Shown one piece after another: positions 1-7,622 of a stretch of 42,869 nucleotides of DNA (position 1 is its first letter; every line of letters starts with the position of its first letter). Source of the stretch: an uncultured Bacteroidia bacterium (lineage in GTDB: Bacteria; Bacteroidota; Bacteroidia; Bacteroidales; F082). The notes beneath the pieces were generated by a model. That model did not search any database. It saw only the letters and a list, made by a program, of their open reading frames with translations, and was not told the DNA's origin. The position numbers were made by a program, and so were the translations under genes. The stretch spans positions 1 through 42,869 of the forward strand of contig CACXUM010000023.1 in NCBI GenBank assembly GCA_902770835.1, read 5' to 3'.

Positions 1-942
1 CCTATTCCCGGCGGCGAAGACGGTTTTCTCTCCAAAGGCTATGACAATCATCTGTATTTCTATGGCAACAGCCAATACTGGAAAAGCATCCCCAATGCCA
101 ACGACATTCCCAATGTAATTGCTTTCCCTTCGGAATGGTACTACGAAATCCAGAACGAAAACGGCAGCATCACCTACCAATACATCTGTCAGGCGGGCGA
201 CACTATTGTCGGCGATGAACCGTCGCATATCCTTGTGAAAATCAACACGCTTTACGACAAGGGATTGCGTGAGGATGTGACGCGCGAGTATGTCTATATG
301 CGCGACGGCAAGGTGTATTGGTGGAACAAGACCTTGGAAGAATTTACCGTGCTGTATGACTTTGGTGCCCAAGAAGGCGACACTTGGGTCACCAAGGTCG
401 GCACGGAAACCCTCACCATGCATGTGGATGCCGTGGAAGAAATCGAATACGAAGGCAAAATCTATAGGATGCTGCGCGTCAGCGACCCCGACGACCTTTT
501 CAGCGGCAACATCGTGTGCGGCATCGGTCACCTCACGAGTTTCTTCCCCGAACGCCTGATGGACAACGGCGACGGCATTCGTGTGGAAGGTATGCGCTGC
601 TATTGGGTGGAGAACGAACTGGTGTTCAAACCCGGCGACGAGGACTGCGATGCCATCTATGACGAATTGCACGGGGTGGAGGAGGACGGCCCTTCGATTC
701 CTTCGACAGGCTCAGGAACCTTAACGGTTTATCCTAATCCTACCAACGGTGTCTTATTCGTTGAGACGCACGGCCATACGTCTCTACCAGCCCAAACCTA
801 CCGCATCAGCAACCTTATGGGTCAAACCCTGTTGACAGGCCAAATCACGGCTGAAAACCAACAAATTAATGTTTCATCGTTGCCTCAAGGTATGTATTTC
901 ATTACCTTTGCAGGCGAGACGCGGAAATTTGTGGTGCGTTAA
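1..942 (+). CDS. T9SS-sorted surface protein, 5' end outside the window
   Basis: The frame is open from base 1, so the gene starts upstream; an internal ATG at 235 is not the likely start. The visible 313 residues hold a ~200-residue domain that recurs in the next locus, with EWYYEIQ near residue 45 and DGKVYWWN near residue 102. After a short linker comes a type A C-terminal sorting domain beginning VYPNPTNG and ending RKFVVR. Such domains route proteins through the outer membrane by type IX secretion, after which they are usually cleaved and attached to the surface. The linker encodes STGSG from a dispersed short repeat (700-720), and the sorting domain carries a decayed palindrome (760-787). 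The molecular function of the protein is unknown. From residue 45 on it is near-identical to the C-terminal part of the locus at 985-3509, so the two are recent duplicates. Confidence 0.85.
   Translation, partial: PIPGGEDGFLSKGYDNHLYFYGNSQYWKSIPNANDIPNVIAFPSEWYYEIQNENGSITYQYICQAGDTIVGDEPSHILVKINTLYDKGLREDVTREYVYMRDGKVYWWNKTLEEFTVLYDFGAQEGDTWVTKVGTETLTMHVDAVEEIEYEGKIYRMLRVSDPDDLFSGNIVCGIGHLTSFFPERLMDNGDGIRVEGMRCYWVENELVFKPGDEDCDAIYDELHGVEEDGPSIPSTGSGTLTVYPNPTNGVLFVETHGHTSLPAQTYRISNLMGQTLLTGQITAENQQINVSSLPQGMYFITFAGETRKFVVR
700..720 (+). repeat. Dispersed short repeat, core TTCGACAGGCTCA (site A)
   Basis: The core TTCGACAGGCTCAG is followed by GAACC and preceded by a partial echo (CCTTCGATT, 691-699). 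The same core occurs at 3271-3290, 10755-10779 (reverse strand) and 22192-22217. Here it is read in frame as STGSG, in the linker before the sorting domain. Confidence 0.75.
760..787 (+). repeat. Decayed palindrome inside the sorting domain
   Basis: GAGACGCACGG and CCATACGTCTC form an imperfect inverted repeat (two mismatching pairs), flanked by GTT and TAC. It resembles palindromes with GTAGAGACGC arms that I recall as common in Bacteroidetes genomes. It is translated in frame as VETHGHTSL, at the place where the paralogue carries a different repeat (3329-3370). Confidence 0.55.
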
Positions 943-984
943 TCGTGGTAAAAGATAACAATCAAAAACTTCGCCCTTGGTGGC

Positions 985-1482
985 GTGGCGCAAAGCCTCC
1001 ATTACGACTTTGAAGACGGCACCCTTCAAGGTTGGACTACCCTCGATGGCGATGGCGACGGCCATTGTTGGGAACCTTCCATTGGCGGTATGGGCCACAA
1101 TTCCAATGGGATGGTGATGGCTTATTCCAGGGACTATGCCACGGGCGAACCTCTTACACCAAATGAGTATCTTGTTTCTCCACGATTGGTTTTGAGTGAA
1201 GACTGGCCCGTTATCCGTTTCTATGCTTGTGCTTTGGATGAAATCTACCCTGCCGAGCATTTTGGGGTATCCATCTCAACTACAGTCAACAATGACCCGT
1301 TGGCTTTCACGCTCTTGTCGGAATGGACCATAGCCGCCAAAGATGCGGGAAACCGTCAGGGCAACTGGTACAACTATACCGTTGACCTTTCCGCTTATAC
1401 CGGTCAGGAGGTCTATGTCGCCATTCGTCACCACTATTGTTCTGGACAATCTGCCATTTGCATTGACGACATCGACTTTTGA
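985..1482 (+). CDS. Fragment: choice-of-anchor J domain
   Basis: These 165 residues begin LHYDFEDGTLQGWTTLDGDGDGHCW and end with AICIDDIDF, the usual edges of a choice-of-anchor J (cleaved adhesin-like) jelly-roll domain. In Bacteroidetes such domains sit on secreted proteins and often bind glycans or mediate adhesion; that role is inferred from the family. The GTG start at 985 gives no signal peptide. The frame ends at a TGA formed by the T-run at 1477-1480, and the protein continues in the next frame. Confidence 0.65.
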   Translation: MAQSLHYDFEDGTLQGWTTLDGDGDGHCWEPSIGGMGHNSNGMVMAYSRDYATGEPLTPNEYLVSPRLVLSEDWPVIRFYACALDEIYPAEHFGVSISTTVNNDPLAFTLLSEWTIAAKDAGNRQGNWYNYTVDLSAYTGQEVYVAIRHHYCSGQSAICIDDIDF

Positions 1483-2944
1483 AGAGCCTTGGGTGCCTCA
1501 GACTTTCACCATCAGCAACCAAACCGACGCGGCTGTCACCATTTCATCCATCAATGTGGAACCTGATGACAATGTGGTGCTTCTCTCTGGTCCAGGTCTG
1601 CCCCGCACTTTGCAGCCCAATGAAACCATGAACGTGGAAGTGTATGTGAACGGAATTGGATACAAAGGTTATCTCACCTACTACGTCAATGTGGCGACCT
1701 CAATTGGCTATAGACAAGTCACTGTCAGGGTCAACGAGGAAGCCTGGGACGAGGGATTGCTTTGGATGCCTATGCAGGGACTTACTTTCGATGAAAACTC
1801 CCCTCTGACCCAGGGTTTCAATTTAACTAACACCAATGCCTTGGATAGCATCACAATCTATGAGCTTTATGAAGACGGCACTGACTATCTTGAGCTGGTG
1901 CCTTCGCACAGTCTTCCATACGTAATCCCGCCCCATGAATCGCTTTATATAGACGTTACCTTAGTCAATTTTCCTGAAAACACCACTAATGTCAACATTT
2001 ATAGCAGTAGTTCCGTGGGTCAAGGAAGTAGCCCGTATGTTCATATTGCTGGAGGGCTAACACCCAGCAGCGGCGAATTAGCGATTACGCCTGATACGCT
2101 GTGGTATACAGATTATTTCCCTGACGATCAAGTGTTTGTCATACACAATGAAACCTCAAATACCGTCACCATCACAAGCATCACCAACGATGACGAAGAG
2201 TTCATCCATGTCCTTTATCATGACGGCACCGAGTATCTACCTATCGATGACATACTGCCAATTGAATTGCAGCCCAACCAAAGCACACAAGTCGTCGTCA
2301 GATTGGAACCGATGATTATCCCTCCCGCGAAACAACGCGACCAAATCATTTCATACGTAAACATCGCCACTACTGAAGGCGATAGAATCGTGACGCTGAT
2401 GATTAATGAAAATCTGGTCAATTTTGGACTGGTCGTCGTTCCATACATGGCCGAGCTTTATCTCAACGAGCCATCACAGACCTTCTCGCTCATCAACGCA
2501 GAGATTTCGCGCCCGATAACCATCTATGGCATCGAAGAGGAGAACACAAACTATTTGGAAATCACGCCACAATATCCGCTTCCCTACACTTTGCAGAACT
2601 ATAACGACTTTATGAGATGTACGGTTAGTTTCAATGGAAGAAGAACAAGAGATTGGGGCGCAGACACTTATCTTATCTATCACACTTCGATAGGCGATTT
2701 CAGGTCTTTCGTCACCATTGATCAGGGTCTTCTGGGTTTCCCTTTAAGCCCCGAATGGTACTACGAAATCCAAAACGACAATGGCAGCATCACCTACCAA
2801 TACATGTATCAGGCTGGCGACACCGTTGTCGGCGATGAGCCTTCGCATATCCTTGTGAAAATCAACACGCTTTACGACAAGGGATTGCGAGAGGATGTGA
2901 CACGCGAGTATGTCGGAAGAGTTTACCGTGCTGTACGACTATGA
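1343..2944 (+). CDS. Fragment: Ig/ASH-like repeat region
   Basis: Meaningful coding starts near 1481; the part from the ATG at 1343 only shadows the previous frame. It reads as four related ~100-residue beta-rich repeats with the pattern F.I.N.....TI.SI, then P..L.P, then YVNIATS.G...V. This is typical of ASH/HYDIN-like or choice-of-anchor D modules in surface proteins. From 2753 it enters the domain shared with the upstream gene and loses frame after REYV at about 2914, where 41 bases are missing compared with copy 1; the tail GRVYRAVRL is out of frame. Confidence 0.6.
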   Translation: MRETVRATGTTIPLTFPLIPVRRSMSPFVTTIVLDNLPFALTTSTFEEPWVPQTFTISNQTDAAVTISSINVEPDDNVVLLSGPGLPRTLQPNETMNVEVYVNGIGYKGYLTYYVNVATSIGYRQVTVRVNEEAWDEGLLWMPMQGLTFDENSPLTQGFNLTNTNALDSITIYELYEDGTDYLELVPSHSLPYVIPPHESLYIDVTLVNFPENTTNVNIYSSSSVGQGSSPYVHIAGGLTPSSGELAITPDTLWYTDYFPDDQVFVIHNETSNTVTITSITNDDEEFIHVLYHDGTEYLPIDDILPIELQPNQSTQVVVRLEPMIIPPAKQRDQIISYVNIATTEGDRIVTLMINENLVNFGLVVVPYMAELYLNEPSQTFSLINAEISRPITIYGIEEENTNYLEITPQYPLPYTLQNYNDFMRCTVSFNGRRTRDWGADTYLIYHTSIGDFRSFVTIDQGLLGFPLSPEWYYEIQNDNGSITYQYMYQAGDTVVGDEPSHILVKINTLYDKGLREDVTREYVGRVYRAVRL

Positions 2945-3509
2945 AGCCGAAGTGGGCGACTCATGGGAAATCAAGGTCGGCACAAGAGCCCTCGACATGC
3001 ATGTGGACGCAGTTGAAGAAATCGAATACGAGGGCAGGATCTATCGGATGCTGCGTGTGAGCGACCCCGACGACCTCTTCAGCGGTGACATCGTGTGTGG
3101 CATCGGCCACCTCACCAGTTTCTTCCCCGAAAGGCTGATGGACAACGGCGACGGCCTGCGCGTGGAAGGCCTGCGCTGCTATTGGATTGAGGACGAATTG
3201 GTCTTCAAATACGGCGATGAGGACTGCGATGCGATTTATTCGGAGGTACACGGTGTGGAGGAGGACGGTGCTTCGACAGGCTCAGGGACCTTTGCGGTTT
3301 ATCCTAATCCTACAAACGGTGTTCTCACCATTCATCATTCCGAATTCCACATTCATCATTCCGAATTCCAAATTACCAACCTCATGGGTCAAACCCTATT
3401 GACAGGTCAAATCACGGCAGAAAACCAAAAGATTGACGTTTCATCGTTTCCTCAAGGTATGTATTTCATTACCGTAGGCGAAGCGACGCGGAAATTTGTG
3501 GTGGAATAG
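2910..3509 (+). CDS. Fragment: T9SS type A sorting domain module
   Basis: The frame beginning at ATG 2910 reads SEEFTVLYDYEAEVGDSW and matches the upstream paralogue from EEFTVLYDFGAQEGDTW onwards. It ends with VYPNPTNG, NLMGQTLLTGQ and a terminal RKFVVE, the three landmarks of a type A sorting domain. As it stands it has no signal peptide and cannot be exported alone, so it is best read as the 3' end of the broken gene at 985-3509. Confidence 0.65.
   Translation: MSEEFTVLYDYEAEVGDSWEIKVGTRALDMHVDAVEEIEYEGRIYRMLRVSDPDDLFSGDIVCGIGHLTSFFPERLMDNGDGLRVEGLRCYWIEDELVFKYGDEDCDAIYSEVHGVEEDGASTGSGTFAVYPNPTNGVLTIHHSEFHIHHSEFQITNLMGQTLLTGQITAENQKIDVSSFPQGMYFITVGEATRKFVVE
3271..3290 (+). repeat. Dispersed short repeat, core TTCGACAGGCTCA (site B)
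   Basis: CTTCGACAGGCTCAGGGACC, read in frame as STGSGT in the linker before the sorting domain. It lies at the position equivalent to site A in the paralogue. Confidence 0.75.
3329..3370 (+). repeat. Two exact 21-bp tandem units in a coding hinge
   Basis: A 21-base unit starting CATTCATCATTCCG occurs twice without a mismatch (3329-3349 and 3350-3370). It is translated in frame as a heptad, HHSEFHI then HHSEFQI. The paralogue has a different repeat at the same hinge (760-787). Confidence 0.9.
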
Positions 3510-3531
3510 CATGTGTATAAAAGTTTCTTCG

Positions 3532-3539
3532 TATATTTG
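3532..3539 (+). promoter_or_regulatory. Putative -7 box TATATTTG
   Basis: TATATTTG fits the Bacteroidetes -7 consensus TAnnTTTG and lies 22 bases before the ATG at 3562. I see no clear -33 TTTG at the usual distance. Confidence 0.5.
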
Positions 3540-3561
3540 CGCGGAAAACAAAGCATGAACT

Positions 3562-4398
3562 ATGGTACCAGATAACAAGGAAAAATACATCAATCCGTAT
3601 ACCGATTTCGGCTTCAAGAAACTGTTTGGCACTGAGATGAACAAGGACTTGCTCATCAGTTTCCTCAACGCCCTGTTCAACGGAGACGAGAAGGAGATAG
3701 AGGATGTACTGTACCTCAATGGAGAGAATCTGGGCGATGGCTATGGCGACCGCCGTTCCATATTCGATGTCTATTGCACGACAAAGGACGGCAGTCGCTT
3801 TATTGTCGAGATGCAGAAGGCTGAGCAGACCTATTTCAAGGACCGTAGCATTTACTATGCTACCACACCCATCCGCCAACAGGCGCCAAAAGGGAAGTGG
3901 GACTATCATTTGGAGAATGTCTATACGGTTGGCATCCTTAACTTTGAGTTCCCGAACAATGAATATCCTTCCAATAGTTTTCGCCACGAGATAAAACTGA
4001 AGGATGTGGAAGACAACCACGTGTTTTACGACAAGTTGACGTTTGTCTATCTCGAAATGCCTAAGTTCAACAAAGTCGAGAACGAATTGGTGACAATGTT
4101 CGATAAATGGATGTTTGTGTTGCGTAATCTTTCCCGCCTTCTCGAACGCCCCGTAGCCCTGCAAGACCGTGTTTTCAAAAAACTCTTTGAGCAAGCGGAA
4201 ATCGCAAGGTATTCAGAGACAGAACGCAGACAGTACGAAGCGAGCCAAAAAGAGTATTGGGATTATACCAGCACACTTGAAACAGCGGAAAGGAAAGGGG
4301 TGCTTAGAATTGCCCGTAATATGAAATCTGATGGTGTGTCGGCAGAAACAATAGTAAAATATACAGGTCTCTCAACTGAAGAAATAGAGTCGTTATAG
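3562..4398 (+). CDS. Rpn/PD-(D/E)XK nuclease family transposase-like protein
   Basis: The N-terminus YINPYTDFGFKKLFGTE is the hallmark of the PD-(D/E)XK 'transposase' family related to recombination-promoting nuclease Rpn. The nuclease core is visible as D69 in SIFDVYC and E83-x-Q85 in FIVEMQ, with Q replacing the classical lysine, as is common in this family. The C-terminal part ends with a short segment (YTGLSTEEIESL) like the predicted helix that closes many members. At 278 residues the length is typical. Members are often multicopy and cause RecA-independent DNA exchange in some bacteria; their physiological role is unsettled. It appears monocistronic, with its own -7 box. No flanking inverted repeats were found, so it is not shown to be an insertion sequence. 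Confidence 0.85.
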   Translation: MVPDNKEKYINPYTDFGFKKLFGTEMNKDLLISFLNALFNGDEKEIEDVLYLNGENLGDGYGDRRSIFDVYCTTKDGSRFIVEMQKAEQTYFKDRSIYYATTPIRQQAPKGKWDYHLENVYTVGILNFEFPNNEYPSNSFRHEIKLKDVEDNHVFYDKLTFVYLEMPKFNKVENELVTMFDKWMFVLRNLSRLLERPVALQDRVFKKLFEQAEIARYSETERRQYEASQKEYWDYTSTLETAERKGVLRIARNMKSDGVSAETIVKYTGLSTEEIESL

Positions 4399-4431
4399 TT
4401 TGGCATTGTCAATAATCCCCATAATTTTTCC

Positions 4432-4439
4432 TATTTTTG
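4432..4439 (+). promoter_or_regulatory. Putative -7 box TATTTTTG for trpS
   Basis: TATTTTTG matches TAnnTTTG. A TTG at 4406-4408 lies 23 bases upstream as a possible -33 element. The trpS ATG is 46 bases downstream. Confidence 0.55.
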
Positions 4440-4485
4440 CACCCTCAAACAACAATTCAACCCTTCAACAGTCAACAATTGAACA

Positions 4486-5481
4486 ATGAATAAGGACATC
4501 GTTTTGAGCGGCATCCGCCCCACTGGAAACCTTCACCTCGGCAATTATTACGGTGCCGTGCGCAGCTTCGTGAAAATGCAGGAAGACTACAACTGTTATT
4601 TCTTCATCGCCGACTGGCATTCGCTGACCACGCACCCCAAGCCCGAAAACATACAGCGTTCGGCACGCACGATTTTGGCCGAATATCTCGCCTGTGGCAT
4701 CGACCCCGAAAAGGCCACGATTTACATCCAAAGTGATGTGCCTGAGACGATTGAACTGTATCTCTATTTCAATATGAACGCCTACATCGGCGAGTTGGGC
4801 CGCGTGACGACCTTCAAGGAAAAGGCCCGCCAACAACCCGACAATGTGAACGCTGGATTGTTCACCTATCCAACATTAATGGCCGCCGACATCCTCCAGC
4901 ACCGCGCCAAGTGGGTGCCTGTGGGGAAAGACCAAGAGCAAAACATGGAGATGGCCCGCAAGTGCGCCCGCCGCTTCAACAACATCTACGGCATTGAGTT
5001 CTTCCCCGAGCCGCAAAACTACTATTTCGGCGGTGACGCCATCAAAGTGCCCGGACTCGACGGCAGCGGCAAGATGGGCAAGAGCGACGGCAACTGCATC
5101 TACCTCTTCGAGGACGAAAAGACGATGCGCAAGAAGGTGATGCGCGCCGTCACCGACAGCGGCCCGACCGAGCCTAACAGCACCAAGCCCGAAGTCATCC
5201 AAAACCTTTTCACGATGATGAACATCGTCAGCGAGCCTGAGACGGTGAAATACTTCGACGAGAAATGGAACGACTGCTCCATCCGCTACGGCGACATGAA
5301 GAAACAGTTGGCAGAGGACTTGGAAAAGACCGTCGCGCCCATCCGCGAGCGCATCATCGAGTTCTCGTCCGACACGGAACGCCTCGACCGCATCGCCCGC
5401 ATGGGTGCCGAAAAGGCCCGCGAGAGCGCAGCGAAGACCTTGAATGAGGTTAGAAAGATTATTGGATTCAGACAGTACTAA
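4486..5481 (+). CDS. trpS: Tryptophanyl-tRNA synthetase
   Basis: Class I aminoacyl-tRNA synthetase that charges tRNA-Trp in the cytoplasm. The HIGH-type signature appears as GNLHLGNYYG (residues 14-23) and the KMSKS-type loop as KMGKS (196-200), within DGSGKMGKSDGN, the usual form for TrpS. At 331 residues it has the normal bacterial length. The ATG at 4486 places SGIRPTGNLHLG at the expected distance from the N-terminus. It seems to be transcribed alone from its own -7 box. It separates the Rpn-like gene from the AT-rich ATPase cassette. Confidence 0.97.
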   Translation: MNKDIVLSGIRPTGNLHLGNYYGAVRSFVKMQEDYNCYFFIADWHSLTTHPKPENIQRSARTILAEYLACGIDPEKATIYIQSDVPETIELYLYFNMNAYIGELGRVTTFKEKARQQPDNVNAGLFTYPTLMAADILQHRAKWVPVGKDQEQNMEMARKCARRFNNIYGIEFFPEPQNYYFGGDAIKVPGLDGSGKMGKSDGNCIYLFEDEKTMRKKVMRAVTDSGPTEPNSTKPEVIQNLFTMMNIVSEPETVKYFDEKWNDCSIRYGDMKKQLAEDLEKTVAPIRERIIEFSSDTERLDRIARMGAEKARESAAKTLNEVRKIIGFRQY

Positions 5482-5494
5482 TTAGGGCCGCTTT

Positions 5495-5528
5495 GCGTCA
5501 TTGCGAGAAGGAACGACGAAGCAATCTA
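5495..5528 (+). repeat. REP-like element just after trpS
   Basis: GCGTCATTGCGAG ... ACGAAGCAATC contains the inverted half-sites ATTGC and GCAAT. I recognise this as a type of short palindromic repeat present in many bacterial genomes. It lies between the trpS stop and the AT-rich cassette, marking a junction. Confidence 0.55.
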
Positions 5529-5571
5529 TGACAAAATATTGATTAGATTAGTATTATTGTCAAAATAAGCG

Positions 5572-5579
5572 TATTTTTG
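5572..5579 (+). promoter_or_regulatory. Putative -7 box TATTTTTG for the ATPase cassette
   Basis: TATTTTTG fits TAnnTTTG and lies 25 bases before the ATG at 5605. No convincing -33 element is seen. The position argues against the in-frame TTG at 5590 as start, since that would leave almost no leader. Confidence 0.5.
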
Positions 5580-5604
5580 CAACGATTATTTGATATTAAA
5601 TGAA

Positions 5605-6891
5605 ATGAATAAAGTCAGTATCAAAATAAATGAATTAGGTCCTGTCAAAAACCAAGAGATTGAATTGAAGCCAGTTATGTTGTTTACTGGAGAATCAAGT
5701 TTGGGCAAAAGTTATGTCAATTTCTTGGCGTATTATTTGTTTTATGTTTTTTCTTCGGAAAGGATGTTCGATTTTTTGTTGGAAAAGATTGGGGTTGATG
5801 TAAATGATAAAAAGGAGTTTTCGTTTGACCTGAAATCGTCAGACTTAATCGATTGGATGCAGAAAGATGTTAGAAAGTTTTTTGTCTATTTATACAATTT
5901 TGATGATTTCAGATGTGATGTCAAGTTTGATTTCAAGGGTGTAGAAGACAATTTTGCCATAAAATACACACGAATTGATGCCAAGAACAACAATGACAAA
6001 GAGTTTTTTTATGCATTTAACATCGAAATAAATGGTGAAAGAATAAGGTCGAGTGCCTATTATCAGCAACGTTTTGAAAAAGCTATCTGTCGAACAATAA
6101 GTCAACAGTTGTGTCATAGTTTTTTGGGTATAAATATTCAACTCTCCTTTTTATTGCCTCCGGGAAGGGCTTCTTTATTGACGGGCGACTATACTGCGCA
6201 GCGAGGATCGAGTAATCTTGGACTATACGATCTTTTTCTTCGTGATAACGATAGAATAAATAATTCTGTTTTATTCAATAGATTGGTAGGGGGCAAACAG
6301 AATGAATTTTTTGTTTCCCAGATTCATAATCTAATCAAAGGGGACTTGCTGATGGAAAAAGACAACCTTTTCTTGGTTACCGAAGACCATCAAAGAATCC
6401 CATTGGGAGCTGCTGCTTCTTCCATCAAAGAATTGACTCCTCTTTTGCAATTGATTTTGGGAGGTTCCATATCCAATACTGCCATTTGTATTGAGGAGCC
6501 AGAGGCTCATCTGCATCCGGAAATGCAGATTTCCATAGTCGATTTGCTCTCAGCTTGCATTAATGAGAATGCCTTTATGCAGATTACCACCCATAGTGAC
6601 TATTTCTTACAGCGTGTGAACCAATTGCTGAAGTATGGTTGTATCAAGGGATTGAATTCAAATAGGTATCAGGAGATTTGTGATGAAACCGGGCATCGTC
6701 CTGAGCATTATCTTGACAGAGACAATGTGGGTGCTTATTTCTTCTCGTCTGAAAACGGGAAAACCAAAATAGAGTCGTTGGCCATTGGGAAAAAAGGGAT
6801 ACCGATGACGACTTTTTTCAATGCTGTCGGAATGTTGTCCAAAGAAGACGAGGCTCTTGATGATGAACTTGAAAAACTGGGTCAGGAATAA
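5605..6891 (+). CDS. ABC-type (AAA_15/21-like) ATPase of a two-gene cassette
   Basis: A 428-residue ATPase of the RecF/OLD/SMC-like ABC type. The P-loop GESSLGKS is at residues 29-36, shortly after the typical start INELGPVKNQEIELKP. A serine-rich SSIKELTPLL (about 272-281) sits where the ABC signature is expected. Walker B is ICIEEPEAHLHPE (294-306) and the switch histidine is in ITTHSDYF (H330). No TOPRIM domain follows, unlike OLD nucleases. The 3' end overlaps the next start by one base (TAATG), so the two genes are translationally coupled. Base composition is far more AT-rich than trpS or hflX on either side, suggesting acquisition. Such ATPases in tandem with small nucleases are typical of anti-phage systems, but no named system can be assigned from sequence alone. 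Confidence 0.8.
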   Translation: MNKVSIKINELGPVKNQEIELKPVMLFTGESSLGKSYVNFLAYYLFYVFSSERMFDFLLEKIGVDVNDKKEFSFDLKSSDLIDWMQKDVRKFFVYLYNFDDFRCDVKFDFKGVEDNFAIKYTRIDAKNNNDKEFFYAFNIEINGERIRSSAYYQQRFEKAICRTISQQLCHSFLGINIQLSFLLPPGRASLLTGDYTAQRGSSNLGLYDLFLRDNDRINNSVLFNRLVGGKQNEFFVSQIHNLIKGDLLMEKDNLFLVTEDHQRIPLGAAASSIKELTPLLQLILGGSISNTAICIEEPEAHLHPEMQISIVDLLSACINENAFMQITTHSDYFLQRVNQLLKYGCIKGLNSNRYQEICDETGHRPEHYLDRDNVGAYFFSSENGKTKIESLAIGKKGIPMTTFFNAVGMLSKEDEALDDELEKLGQE

Positions 6892-7589
6892 TGTTTAATG
6901 TACGAGACTTACAGCAGTTTTATAATCCTTCGTATTTTGGTATCAACGATAACCAGTATATATGGAAGGAGAGCGGTCAGACGGATCCAAATGCGTTAGC
7001 TTCGGTAGAGTTTATCTTTCAAAGAGGAACAATAAGTTATGTGAAATCGGATTTGTTGGATGAAATGCAAGATGCTTATAGGACGGATTCAACTAAATCG
7101 CTTAATCTTAGAAAGATTTGTGATGGGCTGTTGTTTCTTGATAGAGAAGAAGAGCATTATCTCATCATTCTTGAAGTTAAATCTGGATTTAAGGAGGTGA
7201 AAAATAAGGCAATCGGACAAATTCCCGCTTCATACATAAAAGCCCAATCCATATTAAATGACTTTTCGTCATTCAATATGAATGATTACAAAGCGTTTGG
7301 ATTGATTATCAGTTATCCCTTTATACAGAAGCCGCCAACTGACGCTGAAAACAATCCTTTGGTATTGGAGGACAAACAGATAATGACTGGGGACATTTTT
7401 GCAAAATATAATCGGTTATTGAGGAATCATCAAAATGCGGATTTTATTGGTAACGATTTTGGGTTTGATCAACTGACCCAGGTCAAACAAGACTTGTTGT
7501 TCGAAAAGCTTAGGGTCAAGCATTATCCTGTAGACAATCATTGTGTCAATGCGATAGTTGACTTGGATGATATTATCGGGACTTTGTAG
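6891..7589 (+). CDS. Putative PD-(D/E)XK nuclease-like partner of the ATPase
   Basis: I do not recognise this 232-residue protein as a named family. Residues 76-110 read ICDGLLFLD, then LIILEVKSGF, then AIGQ. That is the order of a PD-(D/E)XK core, with D78 (or D84), E95-V-K97 and Q110, so a nuclease-like fold is inferred. An upstream glutamate (E40 in ASVEFIF) could be the helix-1 acidic residue. There is no signal peptide or membrane segment, so it is cytoplasmic. Its ATG shares a base with the stop of the ATPase gene, and both have the same AT-rich composition, so they form one unit. A phage-defence or DNA-processing role is an inference from this architecture only. Confidence 0.6.
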   Translation: MFNVRDLQQFYNPSYFGINDNQYIWKESGQTDPNALASVEFIFQRGTISYVKSDLLDEMQDAYRTDSTKSLNLRKICDGLLFLDREEEHYLIILEVKSGFKEVKNKAIGQIPASYIKAQSILNDFSSFNMNDYKAFGLIISYPFIQKPPTDAENNPLVLEDKQIMTGDIFAKYNRLLRNHQNADFIGNDFGFDQLTQVKQDLLFEKLRVKHYPVDNHCVNAIVDLDDIIGTL

Positions 7590-7622
7590 GGCAGTTACAG
7601 TTTTTATAATTATGCAGACACT

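Larger units (their letters stand above)
133..942 (+). repeat. Direct repeat, copy 1 (partner 2753-3509)
   Basis: From GAATGGTACTACGAAATCC to the stop codon this segment matches 2753-3509 closely, including long identical stretches such as the one encoding ILVKINTLYDKGLRE. Copy 1 keeps 41 bases (295-335) that copy 2 lacks. The linker and hinge of the sorting domain differ between copies. Direct repeats of ~0.8 kb about 2.6 kb apart could recombine. Confidence 0.85.
985..3509 (+). pseudogene. Frameshifted T9SS surface protein with choice-of-anchor J and Ig-like repeats
   Basis: Three consecutive reading frames together give one protein of ~840 residues: a choice-of-anchor J/cleaved-adhesin-like domain (985-1480), about four Ig/ASH-like repeats of ~100 residues (1481-2745), the EWYYEIQ domain shared with the upstream gene, and a type A sorting domain ending RKFVVE. 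Two frame changes break it. At 1477-1480 a run of four T creates a stop after DDIDF, and reading one T fewer restores EEPWVPQTF. At 2914/2915 a 41-base deletion relative to copy 1 shifts the frame. No signal peptide is visible: a stop lies at 949-951 and the first start is GTG 985 (MAQSLHYDFEDGT), although the preceding codons (FALGGVAQS) look like the end of one. It is probably a pseudogene; the T-run change could also be a sequencing error. Confidence 0.8.
2753..3509 (+). repeat. Direct repeat, copy 2 (partner 133-942)
   Basis: Second copy of the C-terminal module of the upstream gene. Relative to copy 1 it lacks 41 bases between 2914 and 2915, and its hinge holds a two-unit tandem repeat (3329-3370) instead of the palindrome seen in copy 1. 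Confidence 0.85.

Noticed and set aside
1477-1482. Programmed ribosomal frameshift at the TTTT run
   Set aside because: No known slippery heptamer or downstream structure is evident, and a second, deletion-type frame change follows in the same gene, so decay or a sequencing error is simpler.
3562-4398. Insertion sequence
   Set aside because: The gene belongs to a 'transposase-like' nuclease family, but no terminal inverted repeats or target duplications are visible around it.
5590-5604. TTG start of the cassette ATPase
   Set aside because: It is only 10 bases after the -7 box, while ATG 5605 gives the usual N-terminus of such ATPases and a sensible leader.
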